From contig NZ_CP150660.1 in NCBI RefSeq assembly GCF_038023995.1, positions 2,230,501 to 2,294,500 on the forward strand: DNA of 64,000 bases, given 5' to 3'. The DNA is from Polaribacter atrinae. Lineage in GTDB: Bacteria > Bacteroidota > Bacteroidia > Flavobacteriales > Flavobacteriaceae. The notes beneath the pieces were generated by a model. It saw only the letters and a list, made by a program, of their open reading frames with translations. It was not told the origin of the DNA and did no database searches. The number at the start of each line of letters is the position of its first letter. The first letter of the stretch is position 1. A program made the translations under genes and the position numbers. Shown in pieces: positions 32,773 through 42,305 of the stretch.

Positions 32773-33630
32773 ATGAAAAATTTAAACAAGTATCTTTTAT
32801 TATCAATCATATCATTATCAATTATTTCTTGTAGTGAAGATAGTATCCCTGTTGCTAACGATGTAACATTAGCATTTAACAATACCTTTGGAGAAACAAC
32901 AATTGTTTTAGGAGCATCAACATCTGCAGACGCAACCGTAAACACTTCTACAGAAGGACAAGTACATCATTTTGAAGAATTAAAATATGTAATTAGTAAC
33001 ATTCGTCTTATAAACTCAGAAGGAATAGAATTTCCTTACAATACACAAAACTTAGATGAAGGAGCAACAGTTGTAAATCAAGCAAAAACAGCAACATTAC
33101 AATATGTTTTAAACGATATTCCTACAGCAGATTACACACAAATAAAATTCGGATTAGGAGTAAAAACAGATTTAAACACTTTAAACGAAGAAAGTTTCCC
33201 TAATTTTTATGCAGAAGCAGGTGCCAATGACACACAAATGCACTGGGAATGGGGAACCGGATACCGTTTTACAAAAGTAGAAGGTTTTTACGGAGCTGAT
33301 AATGCAGAATTGTCTATCCACACAGGTAGTACGCTAGATGAAGATCCTAATGGAGGTGAAGAATATGTACAAGGTGTTAATGCCTATAGAGATATTACAT
33401 TAGACTTAACTACAAACGCAAAGGTTGGTTCTAGCTCTCCTAAAATTACTATTAAGGCAGACTTTAATGCTTTATTAAGTGGCGCTACAAATACAATTGT
33501 ATTAAGCTCTAGCAATGCAATACCAAGCACACATCATGCTGGTAACATGGTATTAATAGTTGACAATATTGGAGGTAATGGAGACACAGATATTAAAGGA
33601 ATGTTTTCTATTGAAAGTGTAGAAAATTAA
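32773..33630 (+). CDS. mbnP: MbnP-family copper-binding lipoprotein
   Basis: A 285-residue protein with lipobox SIISC (Cys20). The MbnP core is recognised by HHFEELKYVISNIRLINSEG (65-84) and MHWEWGTGYRFTKVEG (156-171). In MbnP studied from methanotrophs a Trp is oxidised to kynurenine by the partner MbnH and contributes to copper binding; Trp158 and Trp160 are candidates here (inference). It is placed 41 nt after the TonB receptor and just before MbnH. No methanobactin peptide or MbnB/MbnC genes are visible. Confidence 0.88.
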   Translation: MKNLNKYLLLSIISLSIISCSEDSIPVANDVTLAFNNTFGETTIVLGASTSADATVNTSTEGQVHHFEELKYVISNIRLINSEGIEFPYNTQNLDEGATVVNQAKTATLQYVLNDIPTADYTQIKFGLGVKTDLNTLNEESFPNFYAEAGANDTQMHWEWGTGYRFTKVEGFYGADNAELSIHTGSTLDEDPNGGEEYVQGVNAYRDITLDLTTNAKVGSSSPKITIKADFNALLSGATNTIVLSSSNAIPSTHHAGNMVLIVDNIGGNGDTDIKGMFSIESVEN

Positions 33631-33641
33631 ATCTAAAATTT

Positions 33642-33683
33642 AGAGTCAGCTTCAATTAAACATTGCAAGCTGGCTCTTTTTCT
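33642..33683 (+). terminator. intercistronic hairpin/attenuator between mbnP and mbnH
   Basis: AGAGTCAGCTT pairs with AAGCTGGCTCT (11 bp, one G-U) followed by TTTTTC. It sits between two co-directional partner genes, so it may partly terminate and give more MbnP than MbnH. Confidence 0.65.
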
Positions 33684-33695
33684 AAAATAATTAAA

Positions 33696-34718
33696 ATGAA
33701 AAAGTTAATACTGAGTTTTTTAATCATACAGCTAATTTCATCTTGTACTAAAGAAGATGTTTATGAGCCTTTTATTTTTTACAACCCAGAAATAGAAGTA
33801 GCTATCCCTGTAAATTTCCCAGAATTAAACAATTCGTTTTACACCAATAAACCTACAAAATACGGCGTTAAATTAGGCGAAAAGCTGTTTTTTGATAAAA
33901 AACTAAGTGCAAACAATACCATTTCTTGTTCTAGTTGCCACATTCAAGCAAATGCTTTTTCAGATGGCATATCAGAAGCCATCGGTATTTACGGAAGAGT
34001 TGGTTTTAGAAATACGCCACCAGTGCAAAACATGGCATTTATGCAATTTTATAATTGGGACGGAAATAAACAAGCTTTAGAAAGTCAGCCTTTAGTTCCT
34101 ATTATTACACACGAAGAAATGGATTCTTCTATTTTAGAAGTCATTAGCAAACTTGAAACCGAAGAAGAATACCTTCATCTTTTTTACAATGCTTTTGGTG
34201 ATTCTAAAATAACTGGAGATCGAATTTACAATAGCATTGCGCAATATGAATACACATTAATTTCTGCGAATAGCAAGTACGATAAAGTAAAAAGAAATGA
34301 AGGAGAAACCTTTACAGAAAACGAAATTTTAGGATATAAAACCTTTCAAGATAAATGTGCTACTTGCCATAGTACAGAGTTGTTTACAGACCAAAGTTTT
34401 AGAAATATAGGCTTCCCTAAAAACCCTAATACAGATGAAGCTGGACGAGCTAGAGTTACAGGGAAAACAGAAGACATTTCTCGTTTTAGAGTGCCTTCTT
34501 TAAGAAATATAGAGTACACTGCTCCTTACGGAAGTTTTGGGCAATTTGCTACCTTAAAAGAAGTCTTAGATTATTTAGACAACGGAGTTTTAGAAGCAGA
34601 TAATTTAGACTCTGTTTTAAAAGAGAATAACAATCAAATTCCTATTACCGAAGAAGAGAAAGACAACCTTATTTTATTTCTAAAAACATTAAGTGACACT
34701 GATTTTATTGGGCAATAG
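33696..34718 (+). CDS. mbnH: MbnH-like diheme cytochrome c peroxidase (MauG family), lipoprotein
   Basis: A 340-residue c-type diheme enzyme with lipobox LISSC (Cys17). Haem motifs are CSSCH at 78-82 and CATCH at 221-225. The spacing and the segment ISRFRVPSLRNIEYTAPYG are typical of bacterial cytochrome c peroxidase/MauG proteins. Next to mbnP it is best read as MbnH, which modifies a Trp of MbnP. The start at 33696 gives the lipoprotein signal; an in-frame ATG at 33663 lies inside the intercistronic hairpin. Last gene of the copper module. Confidence 0.88.
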   Translation: MKKLILSFLIIQLISSCTKEDVYEPFIFYNPEIEVAIPVNFPELNNSFYTNKPTKYGVKLGEKLFFDKKLSANNTISCSSCHIQANAFSDGISEAIGIYGRVGFRNTPPVQNMAFMQFYNWDGNKQALESQPLVPIITHEEMDSSILEVISKLETEEEYLHLFYNAFGDSKITGDRIYNSIAQYEYTLISANSKYDKVKRNEGETFTENEILGYKTFQDKCATCHSTELFTDQSFRNIGFPKNPNTDEAGRARVTGKTEDISRFRVPSLRNIEYTAPYGSFGQFATLKEVLDYLDNGVLEADNLDSVLKENNNQIPITEEEKDNLILFLKTLSDTDFIGQ

Positions 34719-34785
34719 TTATTTTTTTCCAAAATTTGTCGACTATCTAAAAATCATATTGTTAGCAACAAATTGCGTTATTTAA

Positions 34786-35070
34786 TTAAACAGATGCCGG
34801 ATTTATTTGAATTTGTCCTCCGATTGCTTTTAATACTTTCATAATTGTTGCAAACTGAGGCTTTGCTCCATCTGATAATGCTTTGTATAAACTTGGTCTA
34901 CTTAAACCTGTTTCTTCCGCAATTTTTGTCATACCAATAGCTTTAGCAATATGTCCGATGGCATTAATTATATCAGCATTATTACCTTCTTCTAAAACTG
35001 TGTTTAGATATTCAGCAATCATTTCTTTACTATCCAAATAATCCGCTATTTCAAACTTTGAAACTCCCAT
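34786..35070 (-). CDS. antitoxin of a HigBA-like addiction module (HI1420 type)
   Basis: A 94-residue DNA-binding antitoxin. The helix-turn-helix IAEETGLSRPSLYKALSDGA lies at about residues 55-74, followed by KPQFATIMKVLKAIG, both typical of the probable addiction module antidote family. It starts 3 nt after the toxin stop; the toxin-first order is usual for this class. It probably also represses the operon. Confidence 0.9.
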   Translation of the reverse strand: MGVSKFEIADYLDSKEMIAEYLNTVLEEGNNADIINAIGHIAKAIGMTKIAEETGLSRPSLYKALSDGAKPQFATIMKVLKAIGGQIQINPASV

Positions 35071-35073
35071 TTT

Positions 35074-35373
35074 CTATTTATTTAATTTTCCCCAAATCTC
35101 TTTGGCTTTCGCAATATCTGCTTGTTGAGTAGATTTATCTCCTCCAATAAGAAGAACAATTATTTTTTCGTCCTTTTCTTTAAAATAAACACGATAACCT
35201 TTAGCAAAGTTTATACGCATTTCCCGAATCCCATCTCCAACAGTTTTACAGTCACCAAAATGTTCGTCAGTTTCTAATTTTTGAATTCTAAACAAGATTT
35301 TAGACTTAGCCTTAAAATCTTTTAATTTTCTAAGCCATTTGTCAAATTCTATTGTTTTCTGAATAAAGAACAT
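35074..35373 (-). CDS. RelE/ParE-superfamily toxin (HigB-like, Gp49 family)
   Basis: A 99-residue basic protein. The hallmark segment GDGIREMRINFAKGYRVYF (about 47-65) and IIVLLIGGDKSTQQADIAKA fit the killer proteins of the HI1419/HI1420 type, which cleave mRNA on the ribosome. It is first in the operon with its antitoxin downstream. TTGATACGTT-like palindromes were not seen; the promoter lies in 35374-35480, which is AT-rich. Confidence 0.9.
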   Translation of the reverse strand: MFFIQKTIEFDKWLRKLKDFKAKSKILFRIQKLETDEHFGDCKTVGDGIREMRINFAKGYRVYFKEKDEKIIVLLIGGDKSTQQADIAKAKEIWGKLNK

Positions 35374-35486
35374 AAATAATGTATCTAACTGGATACAAAT
35401 TTACATTTATTTTTTGAAATATTCTAATTGATATTTAATAACAGGAGTTTAATACACTATAAGCCTAATAACTAAAAATTTAGCAC

Positions 35487-35519
35487 AAAAAAAAGCGAGT
35501 TATAAAACTCGCTTTTTTT
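35487..35519 (-). terminator. terminator after pepP
   Basis: A symmetrical hairpin, AAAAAGCGAGTT/AACTCGCTTTTT, with A and T tracts on the two sides. It ends the minus-strand pepP gene and could also stop read-through from the other side. Confidence 0.85.
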
Positions 35520-35532
35520 ATTTAGTAAAGGC

Positions 35533-36825
35533 TTAACTTTGCATTATATCCTCAATTTCATCTGCTTCAATAGGTATATTCGCCATTAAATTAAAAGGTT
35601 CTCCTTTTTCTTGAACAACTACATCATCTTCTAAACGAATTCCAAAACCTTCTTTCGGAATGTAAATTCCTGGCTCTACAGTAAACACCATATTTGCCGC
35701 CATCGGTTTGTGTAACAAACCATAATCATGCGTATCTAAACCAATATGATGGCTTGTTCCGTGCATAAAGTACTTTTTATACGCTGGCCAATCTTTATCC
35801 TCATTTTGTACATCTGCCTTGTCTAGTAAACCTAACTTAAGCAATTCAGAAGTCATAATATCTCCAACTTCTACGTGGTATTCTTTCCACATAGTACCAG
35901 GAACTAATAATTTTGTAGCTTCTTTTTTAACGTGATTTACAGCATTATAAACCGCTTTTTGTCGATCTGTAAACTTACCAGAAACAGGTACGGTTCTAGA
36001 CAAATCACTTTTATAATTTGCATATTCAGCAGCAATATCAAACAAAATTAAATCCCCAGCTTTACACTCTTTATTATTTTCTATATAATGTAAAACATTG
36101 GCATTATTACCGCTAGCAATAATTGGTGTGTATGCAAACCCTTTAGATCTGTTTCGTACAAACTCATGCAACAATTCTGCTTCAATTTCATACTCCCAAA
36201 CGCCAGGTTTTATAAAAGATAAAATTCTACGAAAACCTTTTTCTGTAATATTACAAGCATGTTGCATTAAATCTAACTCAATTTGATCTTTTACAGAACG
36301 TAATCTTTGTAAAATAGGATTACTTTTTGCTACAGCATGTGCTGGGTATTTTGCCAACAACCATTTTGTAAAACGATCTTCACGCGTTTCCGTTTCTACA
36401 TTTGCTCTATAATGTTCATTGGTGTTAATGTAAAAAGTATCTGCATAGGTAGACATTTCAAACAAAACCTTTTCTAAATCTTGCAACCACAAAACTGTTT
36501 TAATTCCGCTCGTTTCAAAAGCAGCAGCTTTGGTTAGTTTTTCTCCTTCCCAAACAGCTATATGATCGTTGGTTTCTCTTACAAATAAAACCTCTTTATA
36601 ATTTTCATTTGGACAATCTGGAAACAATAACAACACACTTTCCTCCTGATCTACACCACTTAAAAAGAAAATATCTCTATGCTGCTCAAAAGGCATTGTG
36701 CTATCTGCACTAATCGGATAAATATCGTTAGAATTAAAAACCGCGATACTATTTGACTTCATTGCTGAAGCAAAATTTTTACGATTTTTTATAAATAATT
36801 TTGAGTCTATTTTATCGTATTTCAT
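35533..36825 (-). CDS. pepP: Xaa-Pro aminopeptidase (M24B, aminopeptidase P)
   Basis: A 430-residue metallopeptidase that removes N-terminal residues preceding proline. An N-terminal AMP_N domain (about 1-140) and a C-terminal pita-bread domain are present. Metal ligands are visible: Asp pair in ILFDIAAEYANYKSDLSRT, His in HGTSHHIGLDTHD, Glu in TVEPGIYIP and Glu in IRLEDDV. Apparently monocistronic and cytosolic. Confidence 0.94.
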   Translation of the reverse strand: MKYDKIDSKLFIKNRKNFASAMKSNSIAVFNSNDIYPISADSTMPFEQHRDIFFLSGVDQEESVLLLFPDCPNENYKEVLFVRETNDHIAVWEGEKLTKAAAFETSGIKTVLWLQDLEKVLFEMSTYADTFYINTNEHYRANVETETREDRFTKWLLAKYPAHAVAKSNPILQRLRSVKDQIELDLMQHACNITEKGFRRILSFIKPGVWEYEIEAELLHEFVRNRSKGFAYTPIIASGNNANVLHYIENNKECKAGDLILFDIAAEYANYKSDLSRTVPVSGKFTDRQKAVYNAVNHVKKEATKLLVPGTMWKEYHVEVGDIMTSELLKLGLLDKADVQNEDKDWPAYKKYFMHGTSHHIGLDTHDYGLLHKPMAANMVFTVEPGIYIPKEGFGIRLEDDVVVQEKGEPFNLMANIPIEADEIEDIMQS

Positions 36826-36923
36826 TCTGATGAATTTATGTTTAATAACAAAGGTAGCAATATTTAAGCGGCTACAAATTCACGATCAATAAAATATAAA
36901 AATCTCTTTCTACAAATTGTTTT

Positions 36924-36999
36924 TTGGGCGTTTTAACAGGCTTTCCATTATATCTTTTTGCTAAAAAAACAAAAAGGATGTCATTGCAATCCTTAACGC
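36924..36999 (+). repeat. dispersed structured element A, copy 4 (short)
   Basis: TTGGGCGTT at the 5' end and CCTTAACGC at the 3' end, with outer stem GCGTT/AACGC. The inner hairpin CTTTTTG/CAAAAAG again differs in sequence but pairs. It lies in the 399-nt gap 36826-37224 between two minus-strand genes, antisense to their direction. Confidence 0.7.
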
Positions 37000-37041
37000 A
37001 AATTAGTTACACGTAAAATAGAAGCAATACCACCAAAACTT

Positions 37042-37129
37042 GTCACTTCGAAGCATTGAGAAGCCACATAACAGTGATAACACAACAACAAACAAAATAT
37101 ATGTGATTTCTCCCTACACTCGAAATGAC
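37042..37129 (+). repeat. dispersed inverted-repeat element B, copy 2
   Basis: 88 bp with ends GTCACTTCGA / TCGAAATGAC and inner arms CACATA/TATGTG. It shares GTGATAACACAACA with copy 1 at 24205-24294, which is in the opposite orientation. Both copies lie within about 70 bp of an element A copy. Confidence 0.7.
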
Positions 37130-37160
37130 AAACTACGAGAAAAAAAACCACCAAAAACAA

Positions 37161-37193
37161 AAGCGTACAAGGTTTCTAAAACCTTGTACGCTT
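37161..37193 (-). terminator. terminator of the DEAD-box helicase gene
   Basis: A perfect 15-bp stem, AAGCGTACAAGGTTT with AAACCTTGTACGCTT, with a T-rich tail on the minus strand just after the helicase stop. Confidence 0.88.
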
Positions 37194-37224
37194 AATAAAA
37201 TTCGAAAACCTATAAAATTAGTTC

Positions 37225-38541
37225 CTAAAAACGCTTCTTTTTCGGCGCTCCAGTTCTACCTCTTCCAGAAGTACTTTCTGGTTTATTTCCTTTAAAATGA
37301 GGCTTCTTTTTTGGTCTATCTCCTTGAGAAGAACCTCCATTTGTAGGTCTTTTTTTCTTTCCAAAAGATCCTTTACTTTGTGTTGCCGCTCTTTTAGGTG
37401 CTGCAGTATCTGTAGGCTCAAAACCTTCTACTACTGTAGAGTTTAACTTCTCTTTTAGTAATTTTTCAATTTCACTTTGGTATTCTGTTTCTTCGCTACA
37501 AACTAAAGAAATTGCTTCTCCAGCTGCTCCTGCTCTACCCGTTCTACCAATTCTATGTACGTAATCTTCTGGTACATTTGGTAACTCAAAGTTAATAACA
37601 TGTGGTAATAATGGAATGTCTAAACCACGAGCTGCAATATCTGTAGCAACTAATGCCTTAATCGTATTGTCTTTAAAGTTTCTTAATGCTTTTGTTCTTG
37701 CACCTTGACTTTTATTTCCGTGAATTGCAGCAGCAGAAATACCTGCTTTTATCAATTTCTCGGTTAATTTATTAGCACCATGTTTTGTTCTTGTAAAGAT
37801 TAAAACCTGATTCCAGTTTCCATCTTTTATCAACTTAATAGTAAACTCTGTTTTTTTGTTTTTATCAACTTTATAAACATTATGAGTTACTTTTTTAGCT
37901 GTAGAATTCTGCGGTTCTGCTTCTACAGAGACAGGATTATTTAAAATACCCGAAGCTAATTTTTTAATATCAGTAGAAAAAGTAGCCGAAAACATCAAAT
38001 TCTGACGTTTTGCTGGCATAAAACTAATCAGTTTATTTAAGTCTCTTGCAAAACCCATATCTAACATTCTATCTGCTTCATCTAAAATTAAAACATCTAT
38101 TCTGTTAAAAGAAACTGCTTTCTGACTGTGTAAATCTAACAATCTACCTGGTGTTGCTACCAAGATATCTACACCACTTCTTAGTGTTGCTATTTGTGGT
38201 TTTGCGTTTACACCTCCAAAAATTACGGCAGATTTAATGTTAACATACTTACTGTATTCTCTAACATTGTCATGCACTTGTGCAGCCAATTCTCTTGTTG
38301 GTGTTAGCACCAACGCTCTTAAAGGTCTGTATTTAGGATGCTTTGTCTCTGCTAAATGTTGTAATACTGGTAATGTAAAACCAGCTGTTTTTCCTGTTCC
38401 TGTTTGTGCAGAAGCTAAAATGTCTTTACCTTCTAAAATATGTGGAATTGCTTTTTCTTGTATTGGTGATGGTTTGGTATATCCTTTTTCTTCAACTGCT
38501 TTTACTAACGCAGCAGATAAACCTAAATCTTTAAATGTCAT
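37225..38541 (-). CDS. DEAD-box ATP-dependent RNA helicase (RhlE-like)
   Basis: A 438-residue RNA helicase. Motifs in order: Q-motif [11 protein letters not shown] (23-33), AQTGTGKT (45-52), PTRELA, TPGR, DEAD, SAT, and [10 protein letters not shown], so the core is complete. The C-terminal ~70 residues are a basic Lys/Gly/Arg tail ([30 protein letters not shown]), as in RhlE-type proteins that bind structured RNA in ribosome assembly or decay. A reading in another frame over its 3' end (37218-37421) is a shadow of this repetitive tail. Confidence 0.94.
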   Translation of the reverse strand: MTFKDLGLSAALVKAVEEKGYTKPSPIQEKAIPHILEGKDILASAQTGTGKTAGFTLPVLQHLAETKHPKYRPLRALVLTPTRELAAQVHDNVREYSKYVNIKSAVIFGGVNAKPQIATLRSGVDILVATPGRLLDLHSQKAVSFNRIDVLILDEADRMLDMGFARDLNKLISFMPAKRQNLMFSATFSTDIKKLASGILNNPVSVEAEPQNSTAKKVTHNVYKVDKNKKTEFTIKLIKDGNWNQVLIFTRTKHGANKLTEKLIKAGISAAAIHGNKSQGARTKALRNFKDNTIKALVATDIAARGLDIPLLPHVINFELPNVPEDYVHRIGRTGRAGAAGEAISLVCSEETEYQSEIEKLLKEKLNSTVVEGFEPTDTAAPKRAATQSKGSFGKKKRPTNGGSSQGDRPKKKPHFKGNKPESTSGRGRTGAPKKKRF

Positions 38542-38706
38542 AAAAATACTTTTTTGAAAGCAACCTTATGTAGTTGTTTCAGCCTGCAAAGATACGTTGT
38601 TTAAAATTGAGGATGAATTTTTCTTAAAATTCCTTTTTATGTTAATTTTTTTGATATTGATTTTACAAGTAGTAATTTCATCGTTTTAAACCAAACCTTA
38701 CTTTTT

Positions 38707-41532
38707 ATGAAGTCTATTTTTACCTCTTTAGCACTCTGTTTTTCACTTATTTCAACTGCTCAGACCACAACAGATTCAAATACCATTCAACAATCTTTAG
38801 AAAAGAAGTCTCAAATGATGAATTCTTCTTTGGTTAAAAACATTGAATTCACCAATATTGGTCCTACAGTAATGAGTGGACGTGTGGTAGATATGGATGT
38901 AAACCCAAACAATACAACCGAGTTTTATGTTGGGTATGCTTCTGGCGGACTTTGGTATACAAATAATAACGGAACAACGCTTACACCTGTTTTAGACAGT
39001 GCTCTAACTCAAAATATTGGAGACATTGCTGTAGATTGGAAAACCGGAACTATTTGGGTAGGTACAGGAGAAAACAACTCTTCGCGCTCTAGTTATGCCG
39101 GAATAGGTATTTTAAAATCTACGGATAAAGGAAAAACTTGGACAAATGTTGGTTTAACAGATACGCATCATATTGGTAGAATCCTCATCAACCCTAATAA
39201 TTCTGATGAAGTGATTGTAGGTGCCATTGGGCATTTATATTCTTCGAATGAAGAAAGAGGGGTTTTTAAAACTACAGACGGAGGAAAAACTTGGACAAAG
39301 AGCTTATTTATCAATGAAAACACAGGTATTATAGATCTTGATTTTGCACCTGAAAATTTTAACGTAATGTATGCTGCTTCTTGGGAAAGAGAACGTAAAG
39401 CATGGAATTTTGATGGAGATGGAAAAAATTCTGCTATTTACAAAAGTACAGATGCAGGTACTTCTTGGACAAAAATTTCTGATAAAAGCGGTTTCCCTAT
39501 TGGAGATGGTGTTGGTAGAATTGGATTGGCAGTTTTTAATGAGAACACAGTGTACGCTTTACACGATAGTCAATATAGAAGAGAAACAAAAAAAGAAACA
39601 ACAGCCTACAATTTAACAAAAGAACAATTCGAAAATTTATCTTCTGCAGATGTTTTAGCACTTAGAAATAAAACTTTAGATAATTATTTAAAAGAATATG
39701 GTTTTAGAGAAAAATTTAGAGCAGAAAATGCAAAACAACTTTTAAGACCAGGAGGTTTAAAACCAAAAGAGTTAATGGCTTTTTTAGAGGACGAAATGGC
39801 AATTGCTTTTGAAGAACCTGTAATTGGTGCCGAAGTTTTTAAAACAACCAATGGTGGTACTTCTTGGAAAAAAACACATACCGAATATTTAGACGGAGTT
39901 AATAGTTCTTACGGATATTATTTTGGTGAAATTAGAGTAAATCTACAAGATGAAAATAGCATTTATATTTTAGGTATTGGTATTATAAAATCTAAAGACG
40001 GCGGAAAAACATTTTCTTCTATTAGCAGAGAAAATGTACATGCAGATCATCAAGCTTTGTGGGTAAACTCTAAAAAACCTGGTCATTTAATTGATGGAAA
40101 TGATGGTGGTTTAAATATTTCTTATGATGATGGAGAAAGCTGGGTAAAATTAAACAATGCTCCACTTGGTCAATTTTATTCTGTAAACGTAGACAATCAA
40201 AAAAACTACAATGTTTATGGTGGCCTACAAGATAATGGTGTTTGGTTTGGACCACATAATGCAAAAATTGATAAAGCATGGCATCAAACCGGACAAAACC
40301 CTTATAAATCAATTATGGGTGGAGACGGAATGCATGTTCAGGTAGATAATAGAAATCATAATATTGTATATACAGGATATCAATTCGGAAATTATTATCG
40401 TCTAAATTTAGAAACTGAAGAAAATAAATACATTCAACCAAAACCAGCTAAAAAAGCAAAACCATACCGTTTTAATTGGCAAACTCCTATTCAGTTATCT
40501 AAACACAACCAAGATATTTTATATTTAGGAAGTAATAAATTACATCGATCTTTAAATAACGGTGATGATTGGGAAGAAATTTCTGATGATTTAACTAACG
40601 GAGGAAAAAAAGGAAATGTTGCATACGGAACCTTAACCTCTATTTCTGAAAGTCCGTTTCAATTTGGGTTAATTTACACAGGGTCTGATGATGGTGTTAT
40701 TAGCTTAACAACTAACGGAGGTGGAAGCTGGACCAAAATTTCTAACAATCTTCCACAAGATTTATGGGTTTCTAGAGTCATTGCATCAAAATTTAAAAAA
40801 GAGCGTGTATATGCAACTTTAAACGGCTACCGTTTTGATGATTTTACACCTTATGTGTACATGTCTGATGATTACGGACAAACTTGGACAAACATTGGAA
40901 ACACAATTCCGACCTCTTCTGTAAACGTTATTAAAGAAGATACAGAGAACGAAAACATATTGTATTTAGGTACAGATAACGGACTCTATGTTTCTTTTAA
41001 CTACGGAACTTCTTGGAATGCTTTTAGTAAAGAATTACCCAATGTTGCTGTACATGATTTAGTGATTCAGCCAACAGCAAAAGATTTAATTGTTGCTACA
41101 CACGGACGTAGTTTATACAAAACCAACATTGCTTCTTTACAAAAAATGAACGATAGCATTTTAGCAAAATCTATTGCTATTTTTGACATACATAATATTA
41201 AAAAGAGTAAAAGATGGGGAAGTTCTAGAAGTCAATGGAGAAAACCAATTACACCAGCAATTACAATTCCTTTTTATGTAAATGCTGATAAAAAAATAAC
41301 GTTAGATATTTATGCTGAAAAAATAAAAATAAATTCAATTTCTATTGATGCAGATAAAGGTTTTAACAAGGCTATTTATGATGTTTCTTTTTCTGAAAAA
41401 GGATTAAAATACTACAAAAAATCGAATAAAAGCACAGAAATTGAAAAAGGAAATAATGATGTGTATTATTTACCAAAAGGAAAATATACTGTTAAAATTG
41501 GTAATGAAAAAGCAGGTTTTAAGGTAGAGTAA
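38707..41532 (+). CDS. large exported BNR/Asp-box repeat protein (sortilin/VPS10-like beta-propeller)
   Basis: A 941-residue secreted protein; signal peptide ends near residue 19 (STAQ). It contains about nine Asp-box (SxDxGxTW) repeats spread over residues 130-800, for example STDKGKTWTNVG, TTDGGKTWTKS, TTNGGTSWKKT, SDDYGQTWTNIG and SFNYGTSWNAF, implying one or two beta-propellers as in sortilin-like and so-called glycosyl hydrolase proteins of Bacteroidetes. No catalytic residues can be assigned. A C-terminal beta domain follows (about 840-941). I see no T9SS sorting tail. It stands alone. Confidence 0.8.
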   Translation: MKSIFTSLALCFSLISTAQTTTDSNTIQQSLEKKSQMMNSSLVKNIEFTNIGPTVMSGRVVDMDVNPNNTTEFYVGYASGGLWYTNNNGTTLTPVLDSALTQNIGDIAVDWKTGTIWVGTGENNSSRSSYAGIGILKSTDKGKTWTNVGLTDTHHIGRILINPNNSDEVIVGAIGHLYSSNEERGVFKTTDGGKTWTKSLFINENTGIIDLDFAPENFNVMYAASWERERKAWNFDGDGKNSAIYKSTDAGTSWTKISDKSGFPIGDGVGRIGLAVFNENTVYALHDSQYRRETKKETTAYNLTKEQFENLSSADVLALRNKTLDNYLKEYGFREKFRAENAKQLLRPGGLKPKELMAFLEDEMAIAFEEPVIGAEVFKTTNGGTSWKKTHTEYLDGVNSSYGYYFGEIRVNLQDENSIYILGIGIIKSKDGGKTFSSISRENVHADHQALWVNSKKPGHLIDGNDGGLNISYDDGESWVKLNNAPLGQFYSVNVDNQKNYNVYGGLQDNGVWFGPHNAKIDKAWHQTGQNPYKSIMGGDGMHVQVDNRNHNIVYTGYQFGNYYRLNLETEENKYIQPKPAKKAKPYRFNWQTPIQLSKHNQDILYLGSNKLHRSLNNGDDWEEISDDLTNGGKKGNVAYGTLTSISESPFQFGLIYTGSDDGVISLTTNGGGSWTKISNNLPQDLWVSRVIASKFKKERVYATLNGYRFDDFTPYVYMSDDYGQTWTNIGNTIPTSSVNVIKEDTENENILYLGTDNGLYVSFNYGTSWNAFSKELPNVAVHDLVIQPTAKDLIVATHGRSLYKTNIASLQKMNDSILAKSIAIFDIHNIKKSKRWGSSRSQWRKPITPAITIPFYVNADKKITLDIYAEKIKINSISIDADKGFNKAIYDVSFSEKGLKYYKKSNKSTEIEKGNNDVYYLPKGKYTVKIGNEKAGFKVE

Positions 41533-41570
41533 TTTACTTACGTTTTTAAACAATAAAAAAATTATAACGT

Positions 41571-41662
41571 GTACTCGTTACAAACGAGCACCAGCTTGTG
41601 AGAGCACATCATTTTAGACTACTTAATCGCTAGCGCTCGTTTTTAACGAGTGCCGGCAACAA
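41571..41662 (+). repeat. REP pair (BIME-like) left of the intact RAYT
   Basis: Two inverted half-elements, GTACTCGTTACAAACGAGCA and GCTCGTTTTTAACGAGTGC, each itself a hairpin, about 50 bp apart. The whole 92-bp block is repeated on the other side of the transposase at 42306-42396. Confidence 0.85.
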
Positions 41663-41688
41663 TGAGAACATTCAAAATTATTTTTTTG

Positions 41689-41696
41689 TATTTTTG
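41689..41696 (+). promoter_or_regulatory. -7 promoter element (TATTTTTG) before the RAYT gene
   Basis: TAnnTTTG match 7 nt before the ATG; a transcript would be almost leaderless. Confidence 0.4.
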
Positions 41697-41703
41697 AAAA
41701 GCT

Positions 41704-42261
41704 ATGAGTCGAAAATATAAGTTTCACAACAAATCTGCTTTATATTTTGTAAGTTTTGCTACTGTATACTGGATAGAAATCTTTACAAGACAAGTATATT
41801 TTGATGTATTAGCAAAAAGCATCGATTTTTGTAGGGCGAAAAAAGGTATGGAACTGTATGCTTATTGTTTTATGCCAAGTCATGTACACCTATTATTTAG
41901 ATCCTCTAATGAGCAACCTATGGAGCTGCTACGAGACTTTAAAAAACATACCGCAAAAAAAATAATTGAAGCTATAAAGAACAATCCACAGGAAAGTAGA
42001 AAAGAGTTGTTACTTTGGTTATTTGAAAAAGCAGGGAAAGAGAAAGCGAATGTAACTAAATATCAATTTTGGCAACATCATAATAAACCAATAGAATTGT
42101 GGAGCGAAAAAGTAATCAAGCAAAAAATAGATTATATTCACAACAATCCTATTGAGCTTGGTTTTGTAACAAAATCAATCGATTGGAAATATTCTAGTGC
42201 AAGAAATTTTCAAGATGACCATACCGTTTTAGAAATAGATGAAACTGGTTTTTTAGGTTAA
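41704..42261 (+). CDS. REP-associated tyrosine transposase (RAYT, IS200-like Y1 family)
   Basis: A 185-residue intact HUH nuclease. The HUH motif is His60-x-His62 (MPSHVHLLF), and the catalytic tyrosine is Tyr144 in KIDYIHNNP. The N-terminus SALYFVSFATVYWIEIF is typical. RAYTs cut REP hairpins as single strands and are domesticated rather than self-mobile. Its two flanking REP blocks are nearly the same and are the likely substrates. It is unlike the broken RAYT at 15274-15876, which belongs to another subgroup and has different repeats. Confidence 0.92.
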   Translation: MSRKYKFHNKSALYFVSFATVYWIEIFTRQVYFDVLAKSIDFCRAKKGMELYAYCFMPSHVHLLFRSSNEQPMELLRDFKKHTAKKIIEAIKNNPQESRKELLLWLFEKAGKEKANVTKYQFWQHHNKPIELWSEKVIKQKIDYIHNNPIELGFVTKSIDWKYSSARNFQDDHTVLEIDETGFLG

Positions 42262-42305
42262 AAACTAAAGATAATAGTGTGAACGAAGATAGAAAAGCCT
42301 TGTGG

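Noticed and set aside
31502..33683. Methanobactin biosynthetic cluster
   Set aside because: MbnP and MbnH are present, but no MbnB/MbnC enzyme genes and no Cys-rich precursor peptide with a leader were found nearby. The pair also occurs without methanobactin.
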